Of a DNA stretch of 40,278 nt, positions 20,041 through 30,128 are shown piece after piece; the first letter of the stretch is position 1; each line of letters opens with the position of its first letter. The DNA comes from Chara braunii (lineage: Eukaryota; Streptophyta; Charophyceae; Charales; Characeae), in NCBI GenBank assembly GCA_003427395.1, contig BFEA01000085.1, forward strand, positions 2,817,621-2,857,898. The letters are read 5' to 3'. The translations under genes and the position numbers were made by a program. The notes beneath the pieces were generated by a model. That model saw nothing but the letters and a program-made list of their open reading frames with translations, ran no database searches and had not been told where the DNA came from.

Positions 20041-20330
20041 AAGGGATGGTGCGTAGGCACCGTAGACGCAGGCGGTGGCCACCGCGCGACATTATGGGGG
20101 CCACTAGTGTGACGTGCCGAGCAAGGGCCCGGCCCCTGACCACATGTGCGTGCGTACAGGGCCGTGGGTTCGAAGGGGAAGTCAAGCGGCAAACGGTGCT
20201 GCTACAGGCCCAGGTTGGCCACGGTTACTATCTACATGCAGGTTGGCGTGCACCCAACCTAAGCTGGGGCTTAGCCCTGTTGGTTATAGCATTGAATTTC
20301 CTCTAGATGGACCTTGGTATCAAGGCCAGC
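20041..20330. repeat. hairpin-dense centre of the inverted pair
   Basis: Perfect short-loop stems: GGTGC-gtag-GCACC (20048-20061), palindrome GCGGTGGCCACCGC (20072-20085), AGGTTGG-cgtgcac-CCAACCT (20240-20260), CTAAGC-tggg-GCTTAG (20259-20274) and CCTTG-gtat-CAAGG (20312-20325). A 112-codon open frame spans the stretch but has no motif. Confidence 0.65.
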
Positions 20331-20860
20331 AGTGAGCATTGGAGCAGTGGAGGAATGCAGTTTGAAGATAACTGAGGGGTTGAGGGTCCCGCAGGACTAT
20401 TCCCCTTAGTTTTGTTGGGGAGTCTGATGGCGGGCCCGATGGGCAGGACCGAGGACCAAGTGCCAACAGTCCTCCCCCTCAGCTGTTTTTTTTCTAAGTT
20501 GTTATTTTTATTTTATTACTATTTTATTATTTCTGTTTTTTTTTTTTTTTTTTTTTTTTTCCTGCTGTTCTGAAATTGGGGTGCGGCCCGGTGCCGGTAC
20601 CGAGACCAACCGTGAGGACCAACAGCCTCGTTCAGTGGATACACCACTGAACTGAGGGGATACAGGCACTGCGTCCGTCGGGGCATCCTTTAGAGTTGGA
20701 ACGATACAGAAAGCCTGGGTATGGCCCTTGCAGTGTCGACCACATGCGCTAGCAGGAGCTGCATGGTAGAAGGGCGCAACTCCCATACGTTCCCTTGGGC
20801 GAGGGCTTGAGCACGGAGGTGGCCGACTACGGGCATTCCCGTGATACTATAAAGATAGTC
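20331..20860. other. sequence with poly-T tract and a strong hairpin, no gene
   Basis: The T tract is at 20536-20560. A hairpin at 20626-20656 pairs GTTCAGTGG with CCACTGAAC around loop ATACA (9 bp), extended outward by CCTC/GAGG across one bulged T. The stretch could be an A-tailed retroposon on the minus strand, but it does not share the SINE core. Confidence 0.45.
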
Positions 20861-21028
20861 GGGGAGTGACTGAGACCGAGTCTTCCGGGGTTCCTCTCAC
20901 GGTGTGCGCTGCCAGCCTACGACTGTGTGATTGCGCGGTGCGAGCGGAGGTTGGTGTGAACAGCGGCGGGGGAGGGGAGACGACCGAGACTAGCAAGAGG
21001 AACGCGGAGGGGTCAGATAGCACGAATG

Positions 21029-21640
21029 AACCTGGGCGTGAACCAGTGCTAGGTGCGTAGAAAAGCGGAGGTGAGGAGAGTGGTCCGAGGAAGGAGGGTA
21101 GGAAGACGGTACGAGAGAGTAGGAGAAGAGTGGCAACGTAGGGAGAGAGAAGGAGAGAAAGGGAAGTACTTACCTTCGAAGGAATCCAGCATGTTCGGTA
21201 CATGCGGTGGGCAGCAGCGAGGGCAGGACGAACCTGGACGCTAAGTTGCGCCAGGTGCGTTCAGACTAGAGATGTGCGAAGCAGTATGAGAAAAGCGGAA
21301 AAGGGGTAGCACAGTGGAGGCGGACGCTGAAGGAGAGTAGTGAGGCAGGCAGAGAGCGACGCACAGCTGGGCAGAGAGCGACACGCAGCAAGGTGAAGAG
21401 TGACGGGGAGCAGGAAAAAGGAAGGGAAAGGAGGCTGAACCTGGGCGTGAAAGTTGTGAAGATACATGCAGATAGTGGAGTAGGCTATGGCGGAAGGGTG
21501 AGAGACTAACTTACTCAACTATTATCGAAATCAGGCGGGAGAAAGTGCTGGATTGGGGCTTCGAGGGCTGACGACTCGGGATCTATAGTCAGTTTGAGTA
21601 GAAAGTTAGTGAGAGATGAGCTAGAGGAAGAAAGGGGTGC
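21029..21640 (+). repeat. ~205-bp tandem repeat, 3 diverged units
   Basis: AACCTGG(G/A)CG begins units at 21029, 21231 and 21438. The first two share GGTGCG...AAAAGCGGA downstream. Unit 2 has the stem ACCTGG...CCAGGT. The whole stretch is purine-rich. Confidence 0.6.
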
Positions 21641-21689
21641 GCGGAGATGTCGAGGGAGGAAGGAGAAGGATCGGGAAGACAATGTATCT

Positions 21690-21715
21690 CGCTCATTTCT
21701 TGGTAAAAATTAGCG
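21690..21715. repeat. hairpin matching the left-arm 172-bp units
   Basis: CGCT-c-ATTT ... AAAT-t-AGCG, in the context TTTCTTGGTAAAAA. This aligns with the reverse complement of the left-arm hairpin TTTCTTGATGAAAA; stem bases differ but still pair. A weaker unit lies near 21525. Confidence 0.55.
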
Positions 21716-22560
21716 GGAAAAGGTGCTAATCTGGGGTCTTGGACCGCTGCGAGTCAGATGGACGCGTCAGATCTGGATTCTGAGCGTCAATTTCTCCGGT
21801 ATGGGTCCTAGGAACTCCGCGCGGATGAATAATGGTAGTCTCCGATAATATGGCGGTGTATCTTCCCATCTTCTAGGGGAAGATTCATCTCATGTTCCAT
21901 AGTTGGTGAATAGGGGAGTCTGGGCTTACCTTCCTTTCTGGTTCGTGGTTGCCGCTGCTCGTTGGAGTCATGTTCGCTGTTCCTCTGTTTAGTTGAAGGC
22001 TATTGTCCCCTGGTGTGATGGACTGGTCCTGATCACTCGTTACCTTTTTTGTTCTTAATACGTTTTTCCCCTCTAGGACCGGCCGAGATCACGGCCAGAT
22101 GCAGTTGGGGTTACCTGTTATTGGACTGCTAAACACAGCGCAGGGAGGTGCTGGAGAGAGTGGAAGGAACGAAGTAGTAAGGGGGCAGGAGGCAGATAGA
22201 ATGGCCACGAGCGAATGGGGGTGAGTAAAGAGGGGGAGAGAAGGTAGATAAGGGAGGGCGCTGGTGCGTGTGTGGAAAGAGGGGGAGGTCACATAGTTAT
22301 CTAAAGTCAGGAGTGGAGCCGTAACAGGGGGCACTGTACTTAGCCGGTCTTTGGCTGGAAATTTTCTTGTTGTACTGGAATAGCGAATCAGTCACTACTC
22401 CTACTTTTTATTTTTATTTTTATTTTTATTTCCTACTAGTTTTTTCTTGGAGTCACGACCTGCCCTCCAATAACCATTGCTTGTCCCTGGTAGGATCTTC
22501 CCTTCTCCGGACTACTTAGTAAACCGGACATGGTAGGGAGACTCAGTCTGTGTGCCCCGA
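21716..22560. other. right-arm sequence, no gene
   Basis: Includes the GAAGATG box (21855-21890), a purine-rich block (22130-22290) and a short TTTTTA repeat (22407-22433). Confidence 0.4.
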
Positions 22561-23800
22561 GTCTGAATTTCGCACAGGTTGTTTACTTGGTGCGAGTCCA
22601 GCATATGGGTGGCAGCAAAGTTGGAACTGTGAAAGCATTGGGCTGTTGCTAAGCCGGTCCTCGTAAGAGCTGCGGCAGTGGGGCAGCGATGCTGCAACTG
22701 GTGACCAGCTGAGAAGGAGACACAAAGTTCTAGTGTGTTGGCATGATAGTTGCTGCATCTGCTGTTATACGACGTGCCTGGTTGTGCTCCCCACATTTTG
22801 GTCTGGTCTCTTATGTTATGCTGGGCACCTGTTGCCACGCACTTGCTGGTGCGACACCGTCCCTTTCTGTGCCTTGCGGGGTATGCTGGGCAAGCACAGG
22901 GCTATGGCATGCAGTGCTGTGGTTGCTGATGTGTTACTAAGTATCTCTACACATGCTGCTGACTCCAGCCTGAAGTTCGTGACTACTGCTAGTATTGGGT
23001 AAGGTCAAACTGCGGGTTGCAGCGGACAACTCGAATTACCTTGACGTAGGGACTTGAGAGGAGACTGGCTGTGGGTTGAACTTCACAGTGTGGCTGCAGT
23101 GGCAACCAGTTGCCGAGGCTGAGACAACCATTGTGGTTAGCACTAAGACAGGCCAGGACTTGCACAACGGGGTGCGGCAGGTGCTGCAGGGTCTTTGCCG
23201 TGAACTAGAAGGGGGTAGCAGCGGTATCCAACAGGTGCTAGCCGCTGATGCGGTGGCTGGGTTGTCACTGGGCTTTCTCAGCGGGTAACAGCTGCGGACT
23301 GAGCTTTGACGAAATCCTTATTGGGTAGTTATAGTGCTGCTCTGCGGTGCACCCTGTGGGCGGATACTATGCAGGGCGCTGTTCTTCATTGTGTACAGCC
23401 CAGGGCTGCCACTGCTGGCCGCTGCATACTACGACGTACCGTTGCTGGCCGCTGCGTACTGCTGCTGCCTCTGTTGATTGTGCACGAGCCGCTGCCTACT
23501 GTGGGGAACTGCTGCTATAGGCTGTGGGAAGCGGATGTCTTCTGCAGGCTGTGCACAGGTGACTGCTGCAGTTGCTATTGGCCACCATTACGTAGTGCTG
23601 CTGCGGGGGGTCGCCGGGTGCCTTAGTTGTGCTTTACGACAGCGGTGCTGTACTTGCTACGGGCTGCTGTGGTTGTTAAGCAACTGCATGCTGCTGAACA
23701 CGCTGTGTTCTACTATAGGAGCGGCTGCTGTGCGCACAGTCTTGCTACTCGAGTTTACTGTGCACATTGGGATTTCTTGACGTAACTAGTGTTGCAGGCC
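22561..23800. other. right-arm GCTG-rich sequence, no gene
   Basis: Many irregular TGCTG / GCTGG copies, e.g. around 23400-23470, where GTTGCTGGCCGCTGC recurs. Open frames of 60-106 codons exist in several phases because of the biased composition. The 70-codon frame at 23076-23288 is the most protein-like, but nothing is recognised. Confidence 0.4.
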
Positions 23801-23969
23801 AACTACGGCACACTGCCGCACACTACTGCATGCCGCAGGCCTGCTACGACATACGGTTGTGAACTACTATTAGAAGGTGCTGGCTGGCACGGGTTGCTGT
23901 GTAGCAGAGGAGGGGCCAAGAAGCGGGGCCGGAACTTAGGGGGGATGGGTAGACTGGGCGAGTAGGGGG

Positions 23970-24345
23970 TCGGTGTTGCGATTTGGGAGGTCGTCAGGGG
24001 GTTGACTACGGCAGTTGACTTCAAGAGTTGAACAAGCTGTTACGTTGGCTGCCATTGCGGGGCCCTCGGGCGCATCAAGATAGTAAGGCCCTCTCCAATG
24101 AGATTGAGCGCACCTCTCTTGTATCTGAGCGTCTAATCGTTCTACCTCTATCCTTCTCAGTCTCAGTCTAGTTTATGTTACGAGAGGAAGTCGGTAGGCG
24201 GGATTGCAACCCATAGGCCCGCGCCAAGGCCTCTGTGGGAGGTCGCCCCACCGATTGCGGGAGCTCTGCCGGAGCCCAGACGGGGTTCTAGAGGCAGGGA
24301 ACTTCATGTATAATCTCGTTTAACCCGTGTGATCCCTTCCCCTAC
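23970..24345 (+). repeat. conserved block shared inverted with 16140-16510
   Basis: Right-arm copy of the best-preserved block, with the identical 20-mers GCGCACCTCTCTTGTATCTG and GATTGCGGGAGCTCTGCCGG. It fixes the orientation of this arm as opposite to the left one. Confidence 0.85.
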
Positions 24346-24775
24346 TTGCTACCCCCTAGGTATCTGAACTATGAAAGGCTGTTACTTTTCTATTTTGTTA
24401 TGTATGTCAGGACACGTATTGCGAAAGATAAATGAACAAGTATGTACGAGTGCTCAGATAAGACTTGAGTGAAGTCAGAAAGAATGAACAGGGGGAAGGT
24501 GAGATGAAGGTGTATTGCATGCGTTTGACCGGGTCAATCCAAGGCTGAGCTCCTCTAAGTTGATGTGGGCTCAGTGCTGTGTTTATTTATGTTTGCTGGG
24601 TTGACTGTATGATCTTTGAGGGCTGGGCCTATCCTAGGTTGGACGGACCTATCGCTGTTTTCTTTGGGGTTTCTGAATAAGAGGATGGGCGCCCTAGGTT
24701 GGGAAGGCTCCGATTCCTGGGGTTCCTTTTGATGGGCTTGAGGTGTGTTTTCTTCTGAGGGGAACAAAGGCGTGA
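24346..24775. other. degenerate start of the hairpin array
   Basis: CCTATCCTAGGTTGGACGG (24630) and GCGCCCTAGGTTGGGAAGG (24688) are diverged forms of the array core CCCTTAGGTTAGGG. Their outer stems are poor. Confidence 0.5.
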
Positions 24776-25735
24776 GACTAAGCGTATCCTTAGGTTAAGG
24801 CGGCTTAGTCATAAGCCATGAACCAAATGGGCAACCAGAGTATAAAATTTGATATATATTATTGAACTTATACCTTCTGATGGACTGGGCACCCTAGGTT
24901 GGGAAAGTCAGTCAGTAAGTCAGGTAAAACAAAAAGAGAAGAGAAATGAATAAAGAGTATAATGAAGGTAACTCGGGTAGGTTGAGCGTACCCTTAGGTT
25001 AGGGCGGCTCGGTCATATGCTCGTGATAACAAAAGGAGCAGAGAGTTAGTATAAATCTTTTTTTATTTTCCCTTTTAAACAAAAGGCAGAGTTGGATTTC
25101 TCCCTAGGTTGGGTAGGTTGGACTATCTGCCTAAGAAGAGAGAAAACCATAGAGTTTGTGCAAGTATTCATGGTTGCTTAAATTGTTGTTACGGAGGCTA
25201 AGCGTACCCTTAGGTTAGGGCGACTTAGCCATACGTCGTTGTACTTGTTCAGGTAGACCAGACGTACCCTTAGGTCAGGGCGGTCTGGTCGCATTGCCTT
25301 ATGTAACTTAAATTGTATAGGATAACTAGGCGTACCCCTAGGTTGGGGCGGCCTAGTGATATGCCATTGTCGTTGATGTTATGTGGGTTGGACGCACCCT
25401 TAGGTTAGGGCGGTCTAACCATTTGTCGTTTGTGGTCGTCTAGGCAGGTTAAGCACACCCCTAGGTTGGGGCAGTTTAACCCTATGCCATATGTAACCTT
25501 GTTTAATGCTGGGTAGGCACACCCCTAGGTTGGGGCAGTCTACCCCTATGCTTCATGTCGTCAGTTAACTAGAAGCCAGACACACCTTTAGGTTAGGGCA
25601 GTCTGGTTATATGCTTTATGTATATAGTTTATGTTATGTTGGGCACACCCTTAGGTTAGGGCAGCCCAGTTGTGCGTACTTTACTTGTCTACCTAAGCAG
25701 ACTAGGCATACCCTTAGGTTAGGGCCTTGTCTGAC
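24776..25735 (+). repeat. array of ~13 hairpins with covarying stems
   Basis: Each unit is a 33-35 base stem-loop, spaced about 105 bases in the first part and 60-69 bases after 25196. Outer stems: GACTAAGC/GCTTAGTC (24776-24810), GAGC/GCTC (24984-25010), GGCTAAG/CTTAGCC (25196-25230), GACCAGAC/GTCTGGTC (25256-25290), ACTAGGC/GCCTAGT (25325-25357), GGTTGGAC/GTCTAACC (25386-25420), GGTTAAGC/GTTTAACC (25447-25481), GGGTAGGC/GTCTACCC (25511-25545), AGCCAGAC/GTCTGGTT (25574-25608) and GTTGGGC/GCCCAGT (25638-25670). Weaker members lie near 24883, 25091 and 25698. The inner part switches between CCCTTAGGTTAGGG, CCCCTAGGTTGGGG and CCTTAGGTTAAGG, again keeping pairs. The spacer often begins with (A)TATGCC. 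No coding frame. Confidence 0.9.
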
Positions 25736-26119
25736 CGTATGCCATAAGAAAGGGGGACATAAAAAGGAAGAAGAACTGAGTGGCTTAACGAACTACTTGG
25801 GTCAAAATGATGTGGGATTGTGAGAGATGCTTTTTATGCATGCTCGTGGGCTCTCACTTTGGGACGTCTTTTCGATAGGTTAATTGCTTTAGATGCTCGC
25901 CAAGCGCTAGAGCCATAGGTAGATCAGATGGATGATGGGAGGGAGAACTTGGGATGAAGATATGACTGACCTTGCTAGGGGTTGAGCCCAATGCTAGCCC
26001 TTAGTCTCATCTAGAGATCGTGCTGGCTACCATTAATCCTGAATCGTCAAGCAGGTGTCACAAGATAGTTCCAAGTATAGGTTGCTTTGTCTTTCTGTCT
26101 TTTCAGCTTCGTATAAATC
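25736..26119. other. right-arm sequence, no gene
   Basis: Nothing recognised between the hairpin array and the AGCGCTGCCG repeats. Confidence 0.4.
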
Positions 26120-26275
26120 TTGGCAGCCTCCTGTTCCTACGGGAAGCGCTGCCGAAATGTCTACAAATCTGGAGGAGTTAGTCGTTTTTGAGCTTGTAGA
26201 AATTTTGAAAAGACACTTTTCCTATGGGAAGCGTTGCCGAAATTTCGTAGAATTTGAGGAGTTATAATATTTTTC
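26120..26275 (+). repeat. ~85-bp repeat with GGGAAGCGCTGCCG box, 2 units
   Basis: CCTACGGGAAGCGCTGCCG at about 26135 and CCTATGGGAAGCGTTGCCG at about 26221, each followed by GAAAT(G/T)TC and GAGGAGTTA. They correspond, inverted, to 14798-15065. Confidence 0.7.
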
Positions 26276-26579
26276 AGCTAGGAGCTACTTAGCAGACCCA
26301 TCATGAATAGGGGAGATACTCAGTGGCGTGGTACTAGTAGAGGAGTTAGGCTACGACTTAGGGAGTATTCTCCCCTTGGCATAAGAACAAGTAGTATTTT
26401 TCCTTGACCTATGTTGTATTGCATGTCACCTGTATTCAGATTAATTTAAGGCTTGACTATCTTCAAGATGATCCTACAAGGATCACTTTTTTGTTATCCT
26501 TGGCACACCCCTTTTCGCACTTCCAGGCCCACATCCCACTCCGATCAGGAAGTCGCGCTGGGCGTGAGGTTGGGCGTCA
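26276..26579. other. end of the right arm and LINE B junction
   Basis: No defined feature. The passage from repeat arm to LINE-like sequence occurs around 26420-26580. Confidence 0.35.
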
Positions 26580-28139
26580 CAAGGCCACAAAACAAGATAT
26601 ATCCAAAGATCCATTGTGGCCCTGCATGCTCAAACTTTGGAGAAGGAGGGGTCCAAAACAGAAACGACCCGTCTGCAGGTGGTAGGACATATGGCGTGAA
26701 CCCCTCTTTGGCAAACACTTCATACTTGATGTCAATGGGAATCCCTTTTCTCTTAGGGCAAACTCACCGTGGCTCAATTGGGTAAAGCGGGGCATTTATA
26801 CTATAGGTAATCTGTGGGATATCACAAGAGCGAACTGGATGTCACAAGATCAACTACAACCAAAATTGAAAAACACTAAACATGTCTCGGCCAAACTGCG
26901 AACGCTGCAAGAAGCAGTATCATTGGCCTGGCAACTCGCCCTGAAAAGAGGGCCCTCACTGCAGCCAGGAGACTGGGTGGTCAAAAGAGCTGACTTACCA
27001 CTACCGCTCATGATCTATAAAGTGGAAAGGAACAACCATGAAAAATGCAGGCTGGAGGCTCATACCCCGGCACTGCCGGGTGCGAGGGTGTCAAAGTTAA
27101 TAAAAAACGAAGAATTAAACTACAATGAACATAACGAGGCCCTCATGCACATTAGAGTGATGGGGGATCAAGAAGATTGATTCTTTGCCTATGAACCATC
27201 GACTCCGATTGTAGCCCTGCCTTTTGACCCTGAGGAGTGGGAATGGGCGAATGGTAAACCGATGTACATGTGGAACTACACGGTTAAAGGGGGCTACAGA
27301 CAATCGACACCACAACAGTAGATTGGACCTACCGTTATAGCAAGATGGACCAGGGACTCTCCCATCGATCCGGCACAAGTGCAGAACTTGCCATGGCACA
27401 CGTATTCTAAGATCATGCCCGCCAATCTCAGATCGCTGCAGTGGCAGATCCTGCTTAGATGTCTACCCACGCCAGATTGGCTGGTGTCCAGGACTAACCT
27501 GAAACAGAAAGGGCTGCTATCCCCGATCTGCTCCTACTGTCGGAGAGCTTTCCCCCGGCTCCCGCGACGCTTGAACATTGTTTTCTGGTGTGTCCGATGG
27601 TCGCCCAAATATGGCGATCGTGGGATGCAGCCTTCCACTTCCTTACCGCTCACCACATTCCCTGGGATTTGGGCCTGCTGCTGCTTGGCAAGAAAGAAAG
27701 CGTCCCGAAGCAGTGGCCTGTGTTTGCAATCAACCTGTTCTCCTATACAAGGCTCCACGTCTTAATGCTTGCTTGGCGCGCAAGGTGCTCCTTCGAAAGG
27801 AAAGAACACCAATTCGGATCACAACAGGCCCAACAAGTCATGGAAGAAGTGATCAGAACGCACACCCACGAAGCATGGAGGATCATGAAACAACAATATG
27901 CAAACGAGAAAGAACCGCAGGCAAGACTGACCATCATGGAAATCTACCTGCAGACATGGCAGGACCCACTTAAGATCTTCAGTGAGGTGGATCCCGAGCT
28001 AAACATCACTTGGAAGCCGTGGAGAGGCACACAGAACACCTGGATCAGGAAACCCCTGACAGACTTCCAAATCTCGTACCTACCCACTAATTTCATCCTC
28101 CTGCCGACTCCACCACTACAAAACGCTCCTCCCCTTTAA
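26580..28139 (+). pseudogene. LINE B: 3' half of an L1-like LINE ORF2
   Basis: One phase from about 26580 to 27580 has only three stops (26683-26685, 27178-27180, 27319-27321), followed by one frameshift and a clean frame to the stop at 28137-28139. Blocks: KLWRRRGPKQKRP, GIYTIGNLWDITRAN, ALKRGPSLQPGDWV, MPANLRSLQWQILLRC, CSYCRRAFP, then HCFLVCPMVAQIW, LMLAWRARCSFERKEHQFGS, YLQTWQDPLKIFSEVDPELN and ISYLPTNFILLP. The CxxC plus HCxxxC residues are the zf-RVT knuckle at the C-terminus of plant-type LINE proteins. Few lesions make this the youngest LINE copy here. The 5' truncation is typical of LINE insertion. A poly-A tail is not obvious after 28139. Confidence 0.85.
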
Positions 28140-28880
28140 ACACCTTTAAACACCGCCGCCCATCCTCCCAATCCCAATCCCCTCAACCACACCCTTCCTT
28201 CCCCTCCGATCCATACCCCCTACCCCGGCCCCATTCCTCCAACAGATGCAACAGGTCTCCGTAAGGATTGAACAAGGTCTTCATAAGGGTTGAACACTTC
28301 GATAGCTCCGCAAGCCTTCGAGTAAGACAACCAGCGAGAAGAAAGCCCCAGACAGTTGAGGCGCAGTGGGCGACATCCATAGGTTGCAATCTCAGTGACA
28401 GTGGTAACACCCAAGCAGGATATGCACACTGGGCCAACTCGACAGTCACTGTTATGAATGCGAAAGGAGCCAAAAAAAGGTGGACCCGACAACTGGGAGC
28501 CTACAGGTTTACATGACTGCAGAGATTCTCCGCTATAAATCTGGTGTGGTCCAGGTCCAGGTCCAGAGGATACGACAAAGGTGGAACGACAGATGAGAAT
28601 CGTATGCATTGTGGTGCTCACACATGTACTAGCTTGTGGGCAGATTTCTTACCTGCTCCCTACATACGTTCCAAATTACCAAGGTGGCAATGTCATATTG
28701 TTCGGAAGGGGGCCTCAGTAATAAGTAGACAGGGGAGCTGTTGAAATAAGGGCGGGGTTCATAGATAAGGGGCTCCTAAAAAAGGAGGGGTGATACTAGC
28801 AGCTCCATGGGATGTCAGAGCCTCAGAATGAGTCAGCAATAACCTTAGCCCCATGAAAAAACAACAAACATCGATGTCAG
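28140..28880. other. LINE B 3' flank, no gene
   Basis: The first ~70 bases are C-rich and probably LINE 3' untranslated sequence. After that an 82-codon plus frame and a 133-codon minus frame overlap with no recognisable motif. Confidence 0.35.
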
Positions 28881-29078
28881 TGTGTCAGTGCTTCATGATG
28901 TATCAATGGGACGCTGGACCCGGTCTCCAGCAGGTGCCGCTCCCCACCAATAGATGGAGCAGCCTGACAGGTAAGCCCTCAATCCTAACGGTTCTCCTAC
29001 CACTATCAGGATAGAGGAATATCGCAAGGGCTTAAAACAAAAAAAAACAAAAAAACAAAAAAAAACACAAAAAAAAAT
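28881..29078 (+). mobile_element. SINE-like element, copy 3, with A-rich tail
   Basis: Core GGGACGCTGGACCCGGTCTC then CAGCAGGTGCCGCTCCCCAC, CAATAGATGGAGCAGCCTGA, GGATAGAGGAATATCGCAAG and an interrupted A tail (29035-29078). It aligns base for base over about 110 positions with the next copy, 219 bases downstream. Confidence 0.75.
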
Positions 29079-29099
29079 GATAAGGCCACAGTCCCAACA

Positions 29100-29278
29100 A
29101 AGGTTGTGCTGAGACGATGTATCTAAGGGACGTTATCCGGTTTCCAGCAGGTGATGCTCCCCACCAATAGATGGAGCAGCCTGACCGACAAAGCCTCAAT
29201 TCCGGTGGTTCTCTTACCACCACCGGGATAGAGGCATCGCGCAACGAATCTTTGTTTGTAAAAAAAAATAAAAAAAAT
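29100..29278 (+). mobile_element. SINE-like element, copy 4, with A-rich tail
   Basis: GGGACGTTATCCGGTTTC, CAGCAGGTGATGCTCCCCAC, CAATAGATGGAGCAGCCTGA, GGGATAGAGGCATCGCGCAA and an A tail at 29261-29278. Copies 3 and 4 form a direct tandem of about 219 bp. The 5' ends are undefined. Confidence 0.75.
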
Positions 29279-30128
29279 TGTGAACAGCAGTTCCGCCTCC
29301 TACTGCATGCTCAGCTGGCGCAGTATTCGCACCAGCAACAAGACAGAATGGCACTCCAACAACAAATCCTCTAGCACTTACACCTGCAATGGGAACAACA
29401 ACTATGCTGCCAGCAACAACAAGTCCTCCAACAGCAACAACAACAGCTACAGTGGCTCTGGCAGCAACAAGCGGACAACAAACATGGGCAGCCACAGCAA
29501 GAACGGTGCCACCCTCCGCTTCCCCCCATCGCACTCCCGGACTGGTATGAAGAAGCACAGAGACCCCAAGGCATGGACACTTCATCTCCCCCCTCTGGTG
29601 GCCCTTCGAACGAGCAACAACACACTCCCCCAGTGGATATGGAGGTAGGGGTGGTCCCTCCGACGGCCCCACCTCCGGAGGAGGACGGCCCACCATCCCT
29701 CTCTGCCAACAATGAGGTCCAACAGAAACTAGCATTCTTAACCGAATGGACCCCCACAAAAATCTTCTCGTTGACAGATGAGAGACCGGGACACAGACTC
29801 CACAACAAACACTGGGGGAAAGCCAAGAGGGTGCTTATGTATAGCCCCCGGGTCCTGGCACACAGTTGAAGAGTACCAGACTATCTCCTCCATCGATTGG
29901 ATGGACGTGGGGGCAGCGATCGTCCTTGTGGTGAAGGAGATCTCAGACAAAATAGAGAGCTACGCCAATGCGCGCTTTGGGGGAAAATCCACCCATAAAG
30001 AGCAATGTCATGAGGAAACCTGCGAAGAGGCGTTCCTCCATGAGGGGCTGGCCTGGCCCAAGCTGCTGGTACATGAACTGTGTGCCTTGCTGCACTCCAC
30101 AGGCGGCCCCCCAACTGCGGCCGGATGA
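29275..30128 (+). pseudogene. LINE C ORF1-like region, N-terminal part
   Basis: One phase from 29275 to 29869 has a single stop at 29372-29374. It starts Q-rich (CCQQQQVLQQQQQQLQW), then is P/E-rich (VVPPTAPPPEEDGPPSLS), then mixed (EVQQKLAFLTEWTPTKIFSL; KHWGKAKRVLMYSPRVLAH). A frameshift leads to the phase ending at 30128 with EEYQTISSIDWMDVG, VVKEISDKIESYANARFGGK and CEEAFLHEGLAWPKLLVHEL. The last part looks globular. No RRM or CCHC is recognised. Confidence 0.5.

Larger units (their letters stand above)
20861..26420 (+). mobile_element. right arm of the large inverted pair of repeat elements
   Basis: Colinear with the minus strand of 13196-19960; the left-arm entry lists the block pairs. 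Contents in order: 205-bp units (21029-21640), ~180-bp hairpin units (21510-21770), GAAGATG box, purine-rich block, GCTG-rich block (22560-23800), conserved block (23970-24345), hairpin array (24560-25740) and AGCGCTGCCG repeats (26120-26275). It stops near the 5' end of LINE B, which has probably truncated or interrupted it. No transposition protein is seen. Confidence 0.6.

Noticed and set aside
24776-25735. CRISPR array
   Set aside because: Regular palindromic repeats with spacers look superficially similar. However, the repeats vary in sequence, the spacers are related to each other, no cas genes exist and the context is eukaryotic.
24980-25735. Interstitial telomeric repeats (TTAGGTTAGGG)
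   Set aside because: The motif occurs once per 60-100 base unit inside a hairpin and is never in a head-to-tail run. The resemblance comes from the paired CCCTTA/TAGGG core.
29032-29759. Minus-strand frames opposite the SINE and the Q-rich LINE C region
   Set aside because: Shadow frames of CAA/CAG-rich coding sequence (poly-L/V/C on the other strand).
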